Source of the DNA: CAYNND01 sp964528735
Lineage (GTDB): Bacteria; Patescibacteriota; Minisyncoccia; Phycocordibacterales; UBA2100
DNA length: 11,117 nucleotides
Direction: 5' to 3'
Assembly: GCA_964528735.1 (NCBI GenBank)
Contig: CAZGUV010000024.1
Coordinates: forward strand, 1-11,117
Below are positions 1 through 5,353 of this stretch, piece after piece. A model generated the notes under the pieces. It had not been told where the DNA came from, ran no database searches, and worked only from the letters and a program-made list of their open reading frames with translations. Position 1 is the stretch's first letter, and each line of letters begins with the position of its first letter. Position numbers and translations under genes: made by a program.

Positions 1-127
1 GTTGGGGGCGCCGGGGGGGGGTTCGAACGGCGGAGGTGCGAAGCCGTTTTGTAATCAAAACGTTACCGAGCCGCGTCCAGTAAATCTTATGAGCAAAGCG
101 AATTAGATATTGCGGGACGAATCCCCC
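1..127 (+). other. Structured intergenic element, copy 1
   Basis: No gene is visible here. The stretch folds well. A 7-bp hairpin has arms 45-51 and 56-62 around a TAAT loop, flanked by GGAG (32-35) and CGAG (67-70). Bases 16-25 pair with 118-127 to give a 10-bp closing helix with one G-T pair. The 5' arm (20-25) can instead pair locally with 39-45 through a one-base bulge. A further small hairpin, GGGA-CGAA-TCCC, lies at 114-125. Related copies occur at 2319-2419 (+) and 10894-11057 (-). The strand given is the orientation relative to the downstream gene; the transcribed strand is unknown. The left side may be cut by the window edge, and the run of nine G (13-21) could hide a sequencing error. 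It is not a recognisable tRNA or tmRNA. Confidence 0.55.
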
Positions 128-143
128 GGGCATTTTTTAAAAA

Positions 144-152
144 TGCTACACT
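144..152 (+). promoter_or_regulatory. Extended -10 promoter, TGC-TACACT
   Basis: A TG-extended -10 box ends 6 nt before the ATG at 159, so transcription probably starts at or next to the start codon. No -35 box is visible. The same TGCTACACT nonamer precedes the gene at 6711. The 5' end overlaps an 8-bp AT-rich palindrome (130-146). Confidence 0.6.
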
Positions 153-158
153 AGATCT

Positions 159-551
159 ATGAACACACTTAAAAGCATCGGGGCAGTACTGGGAGGATTT
201 TTAACCGTCTTTATTCTTTCAGTCCTTACCGATGTAGCACTTGAGTCAGCGGGTATTTTCCCAAATCCTGCAGAAGGACTTTTTGATAGAAAACTCTTGG
301 CGATTGCTTTGTTGTATCGAAGTGCATACGCAGTGCTTGGTGGGCTTGTGACGGCGCATCTTGCACCACACCATCCGATGAAGCATGTCGCAGCACTCGG
401 AGTACTCGGTACTATTGGTGGATGCGTCGGCGTGTACGTGGGGTGGGACTTATCTGAGCACTGGTACCCCATAGCACTCGCAGTCACTGCATTTCCACTT
501 GTATGGTTTGGTGGCACATTACGAAAAAATAAATCAGATGCGCATGAGTAA
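159..551 (+). CDS. Small integral membrane protein, about four helices
   Basis: A 130-residue hydrophobic protein with four probable membrane segments, roughly residues 7-27, 48-68, 76-96 and 102-120. It ends in a short charged tail (RKNKSDAHE). An acidic, proline-containing loop follows the first helix (about 28-45). I recognise the general look of small uncharacterised membrane proteins that begin with a GAVLGGF-type first helix, but cannot name a family or function. The ATG at 159 is chosen because it follows a clear -10 box by 6 nt. The stop codon overlaps the start of the SRPBCC gene (ATG at 544 inside ATGAGTAA), so the two are almost certainly co-transcribed and translationally coupled. 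The coding call is firm; the role is unknown. Confidence 0.85.
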   Translation: MNTLKSIGAVLGGFLTVFILSVLTDVALESAGIFPNPAEGLFDRKLLAIALLYRSAYAVLGGLVTAHLAPHHPMKHVAALGVLGTIGGCVGVYVGWDLSEHWYPIALAVTAFPLVWFGGTLRKNKSDAHE

Positions 552-978
552 TCCAATCACCATAGAAACACGCATTAGTAATATCACCGTTGAAAAAGCG
601 TGGGAACTTTTTACCGGGCCACAGCACATCAAAGAATGGAATCATGCATCAGCAGATTGGGGTGTCGGTGCGGTGAGTAATGATGTGCAGGCAGGAGGGA
701 GGTTTGCTGTCGAAATGAAAGCGCTTGATGGGAGTGCGTCATTTGTATTTTCTGGAGTCTATAACGAAGTGACCCCTACGTCGTTTGTTGCCACGATGGA
801 TGACGGGCGATTTTGGGAAGTCAGTATGGTCGCAGATAATGATGATGTGCATGTGATTGAATCGTTTCAGCCAGAAAATGAGAACCCTGAAGATATGCAG
901 CGTGCGGGGTGGCAGGCGATACTCGACACCTTTAAGGCATATGCAGAGGCTCACCAGCAATCTGTGCATACCCCTTAA
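544..978 (+). CDS. SRPBCC / AHSA1-like domain protein
   Basis: A single-domain protein of 144 residues from ATG 544. ATG 538 is possible; the open frame back to 499 lies inside the previous gene and is unlikely to be used. It shows the usual order of the AHSA1/SRPBCC helix-grip fold: an N-terminal strand (ITIETRISN), then helix KAWELFTGPQHIKEWN with the family-typical Trp, GGRFAVEM, FSGVYNEVTP, and a long C-terminal helix beginning near GWQAILDTF. Family members bind hydrophobic ligands or act as stress-related accessory proteins; no substrate can be inferred. It overlaps the membrane protein gene upstream by 8 nt and has no promoter of its own, so it is the second gene of a two-gene operon. 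A joint role with the membrane protein is inference. Confidence 0.88.
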   Translation: MSNPITIETRISNITVEKAWELFTGPQHIKEWNHASADWGVGAVSNDVQAGGRFAVEMKALDGSASFVFSGVYNEVTPTSFVATMDDGRFWEVSMVADNDDVHVIESFQPENENPEDMQRAGWQAILDTFKAYAEAHQQSVHTP

Positions 979-994
979 CGTCCTATTTCTAAGC

Positions 995-1003
995 TGATAT
1001 ACT
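995..1003 (+). promoter_or_regulatory. Extended -10 promoter, TGA-TATACT
   Basis: The TATACT box (998-1003) is preceded by TG and ends 6 nt before the ATG at 1010. This predicts a leaderless or nearly leaderless mRNA. No convincing -35 is present. Confidence 0.6.
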
Positions 1004-1009
1004 TATCCT

Positions 1010-1954
1010 ATGCGATTTACACGAAGTAACGCGGTGAAAATACTCGCCGTTGTTGTGCTTACTCTCCCGTCACTTGCGTTTGGTCAAAATAGACTCGTCT
1101 CATGTAATGGACTCGATTGTACCTGGTGTTCGATGGTGCAGATGGTCCAAAATCTCATCAACTTTGCAATCTTTTTGGGTACGATGTGTGCCGCGCTCCT
1201 CTTTATGTGGGCTGGATTTTTGTATATAACAAACGGCGGTAGTACCGAAAACATCAGCAAAGCAAAGCGCATCTTCAAAGCAATCATCGTTGGTTTTGTG
1301 GCGATTCTCGCTGGATGGCTTGTCGTTGATACGCTCATGAAAGCGTTGGTTGGTGGACAGGGGAGTCAGTTTGGTCCCTGGAATGATTTCAGATGCGCAA
1401 CACCAACAGGTGAGGTCAGTAATCCTGTCGGCGTTCGAGGAAATCGCACCGGCCTCATAGGTATCGAAGATCCATATAATGATACAGGTAGTAGAAATGA
1501 CGATGAGTCGATGTCAATGCGCGGTGGTTCAGGTGGTGTGTTTAGTCCAGACAATCATGGTGGGCTCGATGCGCGAAGTTATCTCACCGAAAATGGCGTG
1601 AGCTTCTCTCGTGGAGCTTGTACCGGAGGCGAGGGCACTAGTGACAACTGTATCAGTATGGCTGGTGTGAGACGTTACATCATCGAACAGATGGTGACTA
1701 TAAAAGAAACGTGTGGCGCATCGTGTGCGGTGGTTATAGATAGAGGGAGCGAACCGATTGAGCGTGAGCGTGGCTCGTACACCCATGTGACAGGGTATGT
1801 GCTCGATATCTTGCGAAATGATGTGGTTGACGCCTTCTTGCTTGACGTGCTCACTAAGGGTGCGGATGATATTTATGCTGACTCATGTAGTAATCAGTAC
1901 GTGCAGTTACCTGAGGTCTGGCGTATTACGGTCTGGAACAAGTGCCAGCTCTAA
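1010..1954 (+). CDS. VirB2/TrbC-type pilin-like protein with extra C-terminal domain
   Basis: A 314-residue secreted or membrane protein. Residues 1-25 form a signal peptide ending near AFG. A Cys-rich start to the mature part (C32, C37, C40) is followed by two hydrophobic helices (about 49-72 and 90-112) separated by a basic loop with NGGSTENISKAKR. That layout is typical of the VirB2/TrbC-type pilins common in Patescibacteria. A Gly/Asn/Asp-rich linker (about 130-195) leads to a C-terminal domain with several Cys (C204, C214, C235, C239, C293, C312). In it, THVTGYVLD (258-266) resembles the HxxGxAxD zinc motif of M15/DD-peptidase folds (H259, D266). The late His expected for the zinc site is not seen (WRITVWNKC), so the domain may be catalytically dead. 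The M15 link is inference from a short motif. ATG 1010 fits the promoter. Confidence 0.8.
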   Translation: MRFTRSNAVKILAVVVLTLPSLAFGQNRLVSCNGLDCTWCSMVQMVQNLINFAIFLGTMCAALLFMWAGFLYITNGGSTENISKAKRIFKAIIVGFVAILAGWLVVDTLMKALVGGQGSQFGPWNDFRCATPTGEVSNPVGVRGNRTGLIGIEDPYNDTGSRNDDESMSMRGGSGGVFSPDNHGGLDARSYLTENGVSFSRGACTGGEGTSDNCISMAGVRRYIIEQMVTIKETCGASCAVVIDRGSEPIERERGSYTHVTGYVLDILRNDVVDAFLLDVLTKGADDIYADSCSNQYVQLPEVWRITVWNKCQL

Positions 1955-1995
1955 GGCTTGCAGAAAGTCGCTTTTTAGGGTAATCTGCCCCCACT

Positions 1996-2148
1996 ATGTC
2001 ACAAGATAAACTCATTAAACTTACTGCAAAGGGCGCAGGTACATACCTCACCACAAAAAACAGAAAGACAACTCAAAAGAAGCTTGAGCTTCGAAAGTAC
2101 TCGAAGAAGTTGCGAAAGCACGTAGTCTTCAAGGAGGCGAAAAAGTAA
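1996..2148 (+). CDS. rpmG: 50S ribosomal protein L33
   Basis: A 50-residue, strongly basic protein that matches bL33 throughout: start MSQDKLIKLTAKGAG, then YLTTKNRK and a Lys/Arg-rich tail with LRKYSKKLRKH and FKEAKK. The family is usually 48-56 residues. It lacks the paired Cys of the zinc-binding form, so it is the C-minus type, which does not depend on zinc. In this family the protein sits near the tRNA exit site of the large subunit. The gene follows the pilin gene by 41 nt, has a weak TAATCT -10 candidate at 1981-1986, and is followed immediately by a strong terminator and then tRNA-Trp, so it forms a small translation-related cluster. Confidence 0.93.
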   Translation: MSQDKLIKLTAKGAGTYLTTKNRKTTQKKLELRKYSKKLRKHVVFKEAKK

Positions 2149-2152
2149 TTTT

Positions 2153-2177
2153 AAAAGCGACCTCTGGTCGCTTTTTT
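2153..2177 (+). terminator. Rho-independent terminator of rpmG
   Basis: A perfect stem, AAAGCGACC against GGTCGCTTT, with a TCT loop and a run of six T, begins 5 nt after the rpmG stop codon. Confidence 0.88.
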
Positions 2178-2209
2178 GTTGCGTGAATGTGTGGTATCGT
2201 GTCGCCCAC

Positions 2210-2280
2210 GGGTCCTTAGTTTAGTGGTAGAACAGCGGTCTCCAAAACCGCTAGTAGAGGTTCGATTCCTCTAGGGCCCG
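2210..2280 (+). tRNA. trnW: tRNA-Trp (anticodon CCA)
   Basis: A complete 71-nt cloverleaf. The acceptor stem is GGGTCCT with AGGGCCC (one G-U pair), with discriminator G at 2280. The D arm is GTTT/GAAC, the anticodon stem GCGGT/ACCGC, and the anticodon loop CTCCAAA reads UGG. The T arm is AGAGG/CCTCT around TTCGATT. CCA is not encoded (CAA follows), so it must be added by a nucleotidyltransferase. The loop has A36-A37-A38, the usual substrate signature for MiaA, whose gene lies at 9959-10867. Confidence 0.97.
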
Positions 2281-2289
2281 CAACTGCCT

Positions 2290-2315
2290 AAAAATCATGC
2301 CTTCGCATGGTTTTT
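2290..2315 (+). terminator. Bidirectional terminator hairpin after tRNA-Trp
   Basis: An 11-bp stem (2290-2300 with 2305-2315; one G-T pair) around loop CTTC, with A-run and T-run ends, so it can act on both strands. An outer 8-bp inverted repeat (2277-2284 with 2320-2327) encloses it and includes the last bases of the tRNA acceptor stem. Confidence 0.75.
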
Positions 2316-2318
2316 ACG

Positions 2319-2419
2319 CGTTGCGGGAGCCGTAGGTATATGCGAGTTTGTGTAATCACAAGGCGAGCATACCGAGGCGGGGTCGCGAGATTTTCTCGTC
2401 AGAGAAAATACTTGTGACC
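2319..2419 (+). other. Structured intergenic element, copy 2
   Basis: It shares the core of copies 1 and 3: GGAG (2326-2329), a hairpin with TTGTG/CACAA around the TAAT loop (2348-2361), and CGAG (2373-2376). The core hairpin is extended outward by GGTAT/ATACC (2335-2339 with 2369-2373). A second long hairpin follows: 2381-2389 pairs with 2411-2419 (two G-T pairs), continuing into 2390-2397 with 2402-2409 around loop GTCA. That gives 17 bp with one bulged base. The 10-bp outer helix of the other copies is not evident here. The element ends 4 nt before the next promoter. Confidence 0.5.
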
Positions 2420-2422
2420 GCA

Positions 2423-2431
2423 TGCTATAAT
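2423..2431 (+). promoter_or_regulatory. Extended -10 promoter, TGC-TATAAT
   Basis: A consensus TATAAT (2426-2431) preceded by TGC. It would give a leader of about 50 nt for the gene at 2490, unlike the near-leaderless layout elsewhere. The leader holds a small hairpin (GGAAA/TTTCC, 2453-2467). Confidence 0.6.
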
Positions 2432-2489
2432 TCAGAATAATGATTTAGTTCTGGAAACTATATTTCCTTCATAATTCTAATAAAGTCAT

Positions 2490-2786
2490 ATGCAAAACAT
2501 TGGAATGGCAACACAGAACGAGCAAGGGGAAGTAAAGGAATGGCATGATGTCTCGTTTGGGCAAGTATGGTATGCAGCCGAAACCGTACCCTCATTAATA
2601 TGGCTCAATACTATAGACCCGTATGGACGTACCGTATTTAATAAATATCAAATGCCGTACGTAATACTTGAACTCAAGCAGTTAAGAGAGAAATATCCAG
2701 AACTTAATAATATACCAAAAATAATTGAGATTTTTGAAAGAACTGAAAAGATGAATCATCATTACCTTGCGTTTTATGGCGATTGA
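2490..2786 (+). CDS. Hypothetical small soluble protein
   Basis: A 98-residue protein that I do not recognise. It has no signal peptide or membrane segment. Aromatic-rich stretches (EWHDVSFGQVWY, SLIWLNTIDPYGRTVFN) lead to a C-terminal half that looks helical (ILELKQLREKYPELNN, KIIEIFERTEKMNHHY). Size and composition recall small immunity-type proteins, which is only a guess. ATG 2490 gives the longest protein; ATG 2505 (MATQNEQGE) is a reasonable alternative. It ends in TGA, overlaps or abuts the CPCC gene, and with the next two genes forms an AT-rich block that differs from the surrounding genes. Confidence 0.75.
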   Translation: MQNIGMATQNEQGEVKEWHDVSFGQVWYAAETVPSLIWLNTIDPYGRTVFNKYQMPYVILELKQLREKYPELNNIPKIIEIFERTEKMNHHYLAFYGD

Positions 2787-2799
2787 TTCTGATAAAATA

Positions 2800-3213
2800 A
2801 TGAAAAGAAATACCTGCCCATGCTGTGGTTATATGTCATTAGATATGCCAATCGGCTCATATGAGATATGTCATGTGTGTGGTTGGGAAGATGATATTTC
2901 TCAGCTGAGATTTCCAATGTCACTTGGTGCAAACAAAGTAAATTTGTTGGAGGCTCAACAGAATTTTGAGAAGTACGGGTACTCAAATAGAGCTTTGATT
3001 CATGAAAAAAATGTAAAAACAGAAGAGTATACTAGAGACCCAGACTGGAGACCGATAAACCTCACGACTGATAAGATATTAGCTGCTCCCCAAGACGCAG
3101 ATTATTTTGATAGACAACCAGGCGTTATTCAAGAAGAAAGTATTAATGATGATAAAGTCCAAGAGAGTTATCCAGATGACTTAAATAAACTTCAGTATTG
3201 GAAGTATCAATAA
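2800..3213 (+). CDS. Cysteine-rich CPCC family protein
   Basis: The N-terminus carries the family signature: CPCCGY, then YEICHVCGWEDD, giving two CxxC-type pairs that probably bind a metal ion. The family (Cysteine-rich CPCC) is uncharacterised. From memory it is often found as small proteins near toxin-immunity loci. The remaining residues are hydrophilic (LLEAQQNFEKYGY, TRDPDWRPIN), with an acidic tail ending in LQYWKYQ. The start is uncertain: ATG 2800 places CPCC near the N-terminus as usual in the family, while ATG 2776 (overlapping the previous gene) and 2767 are also open. The next gene starts 4 nt after the stop, so the three genes form one transcription unit. The family call is confident; the function is not known. 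Confidence 0.85.
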   Translation: MKRNTCPCCGYMSLDMPIGSYEICHVCGWEDDISQLRFPMSLGANKVNLLEAQQNFEKYGYSNRALIHEKNVKTEEYTRDPDWRPINLTTDKILAAPQDADYFDRQPGVIQEESINDDKVQESYPDDLNKLQYWKYQ

Positions 3214-3217
3214 TTTC

Positions 3218-3445
3218 ATGAATATAGTCTTCCTTGCTTCTGGTGTGTTGATGATATGTTTTGCTGGAAAAATCTCAAAGAAGATTAGGCAAATTCATTC
3301 CCCAATCTATAAAAAAATATATGGTGATTGGATTGATTTAAGCAAACCATTCTGGGTCAAAATGTATATGGCGGGGATTATTTTCTCCGGTCTTGTGCTG
3401 ATTTGTGGTTCTTATGCGCTAACGTTCGGGCCAATTGAAATATAG
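3218..3445 (+). CDS. Small two-helix membrane protein
   Basis: A 75-residue protein with an N-terminal hydrophobic segment (about 3-17, FLASGVLMICFAG), a basic and aromatic middle (KISKKIRQIHSPIYKK), and a second membrane helix (about 49-70, MYMAGIIFSGLVLICGSYAL). I do not recognise the family. It starts 4 nt after the CPCC gene and has no promoter of its own, so it is the last gene of the AT-rich three-gene unit. A REP-like palindrome begins just after its stop codon. The coding call rests on operon position, a sensible membrane topology and the base composition shared with the two genes before it. Confidence 0.7.
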   Translation: MNIVFLASGVLMICFAGKISKKIRQIHSPIYKKIYGDWIDLSKPFWVKMYMAGIIFSGLVLICGSYALTFGPIEI

Positions 3446-3448
3446 ATA

Positions 3449-3481
3449 TAGGAAATATAGGGACAGTCACCATATTTCCTA
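3449..3481. repeat. REP-like palindrome with GGGACAGTCACC loop
   Basis: A perfect 10-bp stem, TAGGAAATAT against ATATTTCCTA, encloses a 13-nt loop containing GGGACAGTCACC. From memory, hairpins with this loop sequence recur in many bacterial genomes beside REP-associated (Y1, IS200-like) transposases. No transposase is present here, so this would be a solitary, non-autonomous copy. It could also act as a terminator for the gene before it, though there is no T-run. Confidence 0.5.
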
Positions 3482-3488
3482 ATCTTCT

Positions 3489-3550
3489 CGTGATGCGGTA
3501 AATGCATGCTTCACATCACGCGTACCTCTATGGCAAAATAATGAAGCATG
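3489..3550. promoter_or_regulatory. Nested dyads upstream of the protease gene
   Basis: Two overlapping inverted repeats: CGTGATG (3489-3495) with CATCACG (3514-3520), and CATGCTTCA (3505-3513) with TGAAGCATG (3542-3550). The second arm ends 6 nt before the extended -10 motif, in the -35 region, where a regulator could bind. They could also be part of the decayed repeat next door. Confidence 0.4.
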
Positions 3551-3556
3551 TGAATG

Positions 3557-3565
3557 TGATATAAT
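3557..3565 (+). promoter_or_regulatory. Extended -10 promoter, TGA-TATAAT
   Basis: A consensus TATAAT (3560-3565) with TG extension, ending 7 nt before the ATG at 3573. It predicts a near-leaderless transcript. Confidence 0.65.
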
Positions 3566-3572
3566 TTGGCTA

Positions 3573-4874
3573 ATGAAAGGAGTTGTTTCAAAACTCATAC
3601 AGGTATCTATAATCTCATTGGCAGTTGTTCTCATAACTCCGCTAGTCTCTGTTGCCGCCATAACAACTGATTTGCGATATGGTTCTAAAGGTGCGCAGGT
3701 AACTGAGTTGCAAAACTTTCTAATTTCAAAAGGGTATCTTCAGGGAGAAGCAACAGGCTCTTTTTTCGCAAAGACGCTCACGGCGGTAAAGGCTTTTCAA
3801 AAGGCAAACGGTCTTTCTCCTACTGGGCTTGTCGGTCCTCAGACGCGAGCGCTTATCAATAAGCTCTCAAGTGTGGCAACCGCGAAGCCACCAAATGCTG
3901 ACGGAACTCAAAAGCCAGAAGTGAGGAGTGCGGGTGCACCTCAGATTCCACCGAAAATAAGCTCACCCTTTGCATTTAATCCTGCATGGAAGGATGCGGT
4001 GGTCAATCTTTTTTGTACCGATAGAAGCGGCGGAGGAGTTACGAGTGGAAGCGGTGTAATTGTAGATCCGCGAGGAGTTATACTCACTAACGCGCATGTG
4101 GTGGTCTATAATTTGTTTTCGGAATGGCCAAGTCCTAGTCTGTATGACTGTGTCGTACGAGTAGGTTCTCCAGCGAGTCCATTGTATAGAGCTCGACTCA
4201 TATACATCTCTGAGAAATTTGTGAAAGATATCGCGGCGATACAATACAAGCCACAGACACTCGAAGATAACACAGTCTATGGTGAGCATGATTATGCATT
4301 TTTGTACATAACTGGTCCGTACGCTGCGTCGAACACTGCGCCGACGACATTTCCGTATGTGCCGATGTCTACAGGGAAGACTCTGGCTGTAGGAGAGCAG
4401 GTATATCTTGCGGGCTACGCTGCTGGTTTCTTGGGCTACGAAACACTACTGAAGAATCTTTCGCAAATCGCCTCACCGTCGGTCGTCTCAGGTGTAAAGT
4501 CAGTTGGTAAACGAACGTCGCAAGATGTCATGCTCTTTAAGGGGAATATTGCCGGTCAGCAGGGCTCATCAGGTGGAGCGGTCTTTGCTCGAGATGGAAC
4601 AGTCGCAGGTCTACCAACTTTTTTTGCAGAAGATAAAGGTGTGTCGACGGCCGAAAAAGTTCTTGCAGCGATTTCTACAGAATACATCTATTCTGATTTT
4701 AGTTCAGAAAATGGACTGACAGTGTCTGAGTACCTCCAGGGCGATCTCAACAAAAAAGCTTCTGACTATCGGGGGAATGAGATTCGTCGCTACATACGCA
4801 TTTTTGCAGAGATGTGGAAGGAGAAAAATGAATACATACCTGGGTTTGTCGGGTATGATATGTCCACGATTTAG
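3573..4874 (+). CDS. Secreted trypsin-like serine protease with peptidoglycan-binding domain
   Basis: A 433-residue exported protein. Residues 1-29 form a signal peptide (SVAA). Residues 34-97 are a PG_binding_1 domain (LRYGSKGAQVTELQNFL, then TGLVGPQTRALINKL). A Pro-rich linker (about 104-130) follows. Residues about 140-370 form a chymotrypsin-fold protease with a full apparent catalytic triad: H175 in LTNAHVV, D240 in EHDYAFL and S333 in GSSGGAVF. GSGVIVDPRGVILT before the His is typical of HtrA/DegP-like trypsin-2 proteases, but no PDZ domain follows. The C-terminal 60 residues are charged and not recognised. It is probably anchored to or active at the cell wall. A clear -10 box and nested dyads precede it. 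Substrate unknown. Confidence 0.9.
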   Translation: MKGVVSKLIQVSIISLAVVLITPLVSVAAITTDLRYGSKGAQVTELQNFLISKGYLQGEATGSFFAKTLTAVKAFQKANGLSPTGLVGPQTRALINKLSSVATAKPPNADGTQKPEVRSAGAPQIPPKISSPFAFNPAWKDAVVNLFCTDRSGGGVTSGSGVIVDPRGVILTNAHVVVYNLFSEWPSPSLYDCVVRVGSPASPLYRARLIYISEKFVKDIAAIQYKPQTLEDNTVYGEHDYAFLYITGPYAASNTAPTTFPYVPMSTGKTLAVGEQVYLAGYAAGFLGYETLLKNLSQIASPSVVSGVKSVGKRTSQDVMLFKGNIAGQQGSSGGAVFARDGTVAGLPTFFAEDKGVSTAEKVLAAISTEYIYSDFSSENGLTVSEYLQGDLNKKASDYRGNEIRRYIRIFAEMWKEKNEYIPGFVGYDMSTI

Positions 4875-4894
4875 ACATACACTTACTTTACTCT

Positions 4895-5311
4895 ATGGCT
4901 GAGCTCAAAACGAAGAAGACAAAGGCGTCGGTCTCTGAATTTCTTTCTGGGTTCCCCGTAGAGAAGCAAAAGGACTGCAATGAGCTCTTACGTATCTTTA
5001 AACGTGCGACGGGAATGAAACCCACTATGTGGGGCACCGCAATCATCGGCTTTGGCACATATCACTACAAGTCAGAGCGTAGTAGTCAGGAAGGTGATTG
5101 GATGCGCACCGGGTTTTCTCCTCGCAAGGCAAATATCTCCATCTACATCATTCCTGGCTTTAAGAACTATGCGACGCAGTTGAAAAAACTTGGTAAGTAC
5201 AAGACAAGTGTTTCGTGTCTGTACATCAATAAGCTTTCAGACATTGATACAAAAGTACTTGAACAGATTATCAAGCAGTCCATGAAGGATATGAAGAAGA
5301 AATACGGGTAA
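4895..5311 (+). CDS. DUF1801 domain protein (YdhG-like)
   Basis: A 138-residue cytoplasmic protein that matches the DUF1801 layout over its full length. It has an N-terminal helix (FPVEKQKDCNELLRIFKRATG), the characteristic PTMWGTAIIGFGTYHYKSER segment, then GFSPRKANISIYII, LGKYKTSVSCLYINKL, and a C-terminal helix (LEQIIKQSMKDMKKKYG). The fold is related to iron-chaperone and YdhG-like proteins, but the biochemical role is not established. It starts 20 nt after the protease gene. A possible own promoter is the TACACT-like sequence just after that gene's stop. The family call is secure; function is unknown. Confidence 0.9.
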   Translation: MAELKTKKTKASVSEFLSGFPVEKQKDCNELLRIFKRATGMKPTMWGTAIIGFGTYHYKSERSSQEGDWMRTGFSPRKANISIYIIPGFKNYATQLKKLGKYKTSVSCLYINKLSDIDTKVLEQIIKQSMKDMKKKYG

Positions 5312-5321
5312 AACTCCTCGA

Positions 5322-5349
5322 TTGACTTTGGGCTAGAAAGTCGTATTAT
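5322..5349 (+). promoter_or_regulatory. Sigma70-type promoter, TTGACT-16-TATTAT
   Basis: The only promoter here with a convincing -35: TTGACT (5322-5327), a 16-nt spacer and TATTAT (5344-5349), 4 nt before the GTG at 5354. A 6-bp hairpin (GACTTT/AAAGTC, 5324-5342) lies between the boxes. Confidence 0.7.
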
Positions 5350-5353
5350 AAAA

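Noticed and set aside
1..127. tRNA or tmRNA gene fragment suggested by GGTTCGAAC and the G-rich start
   Set aside because: No cloverleaf fits on either strand: the T-stem does not pair locally, the central hairpin has a 4- to 8-nt even-sized loop instead of 7, and no tag-peptide frame is present.
1797..2009. 70-codon plus-strand frame overlapping the end of the pilin gene and the start of rpmG
   Set aside because: It overlaps two confident genes in another frame and encodes nothing recognisable.
2784..2786. UGA recoding as in Gracilibacteria/SR1
   Set aside because: TGA ends the 98-codon gene naturally and no confident gene in the window needs in-frame TGA to be read.
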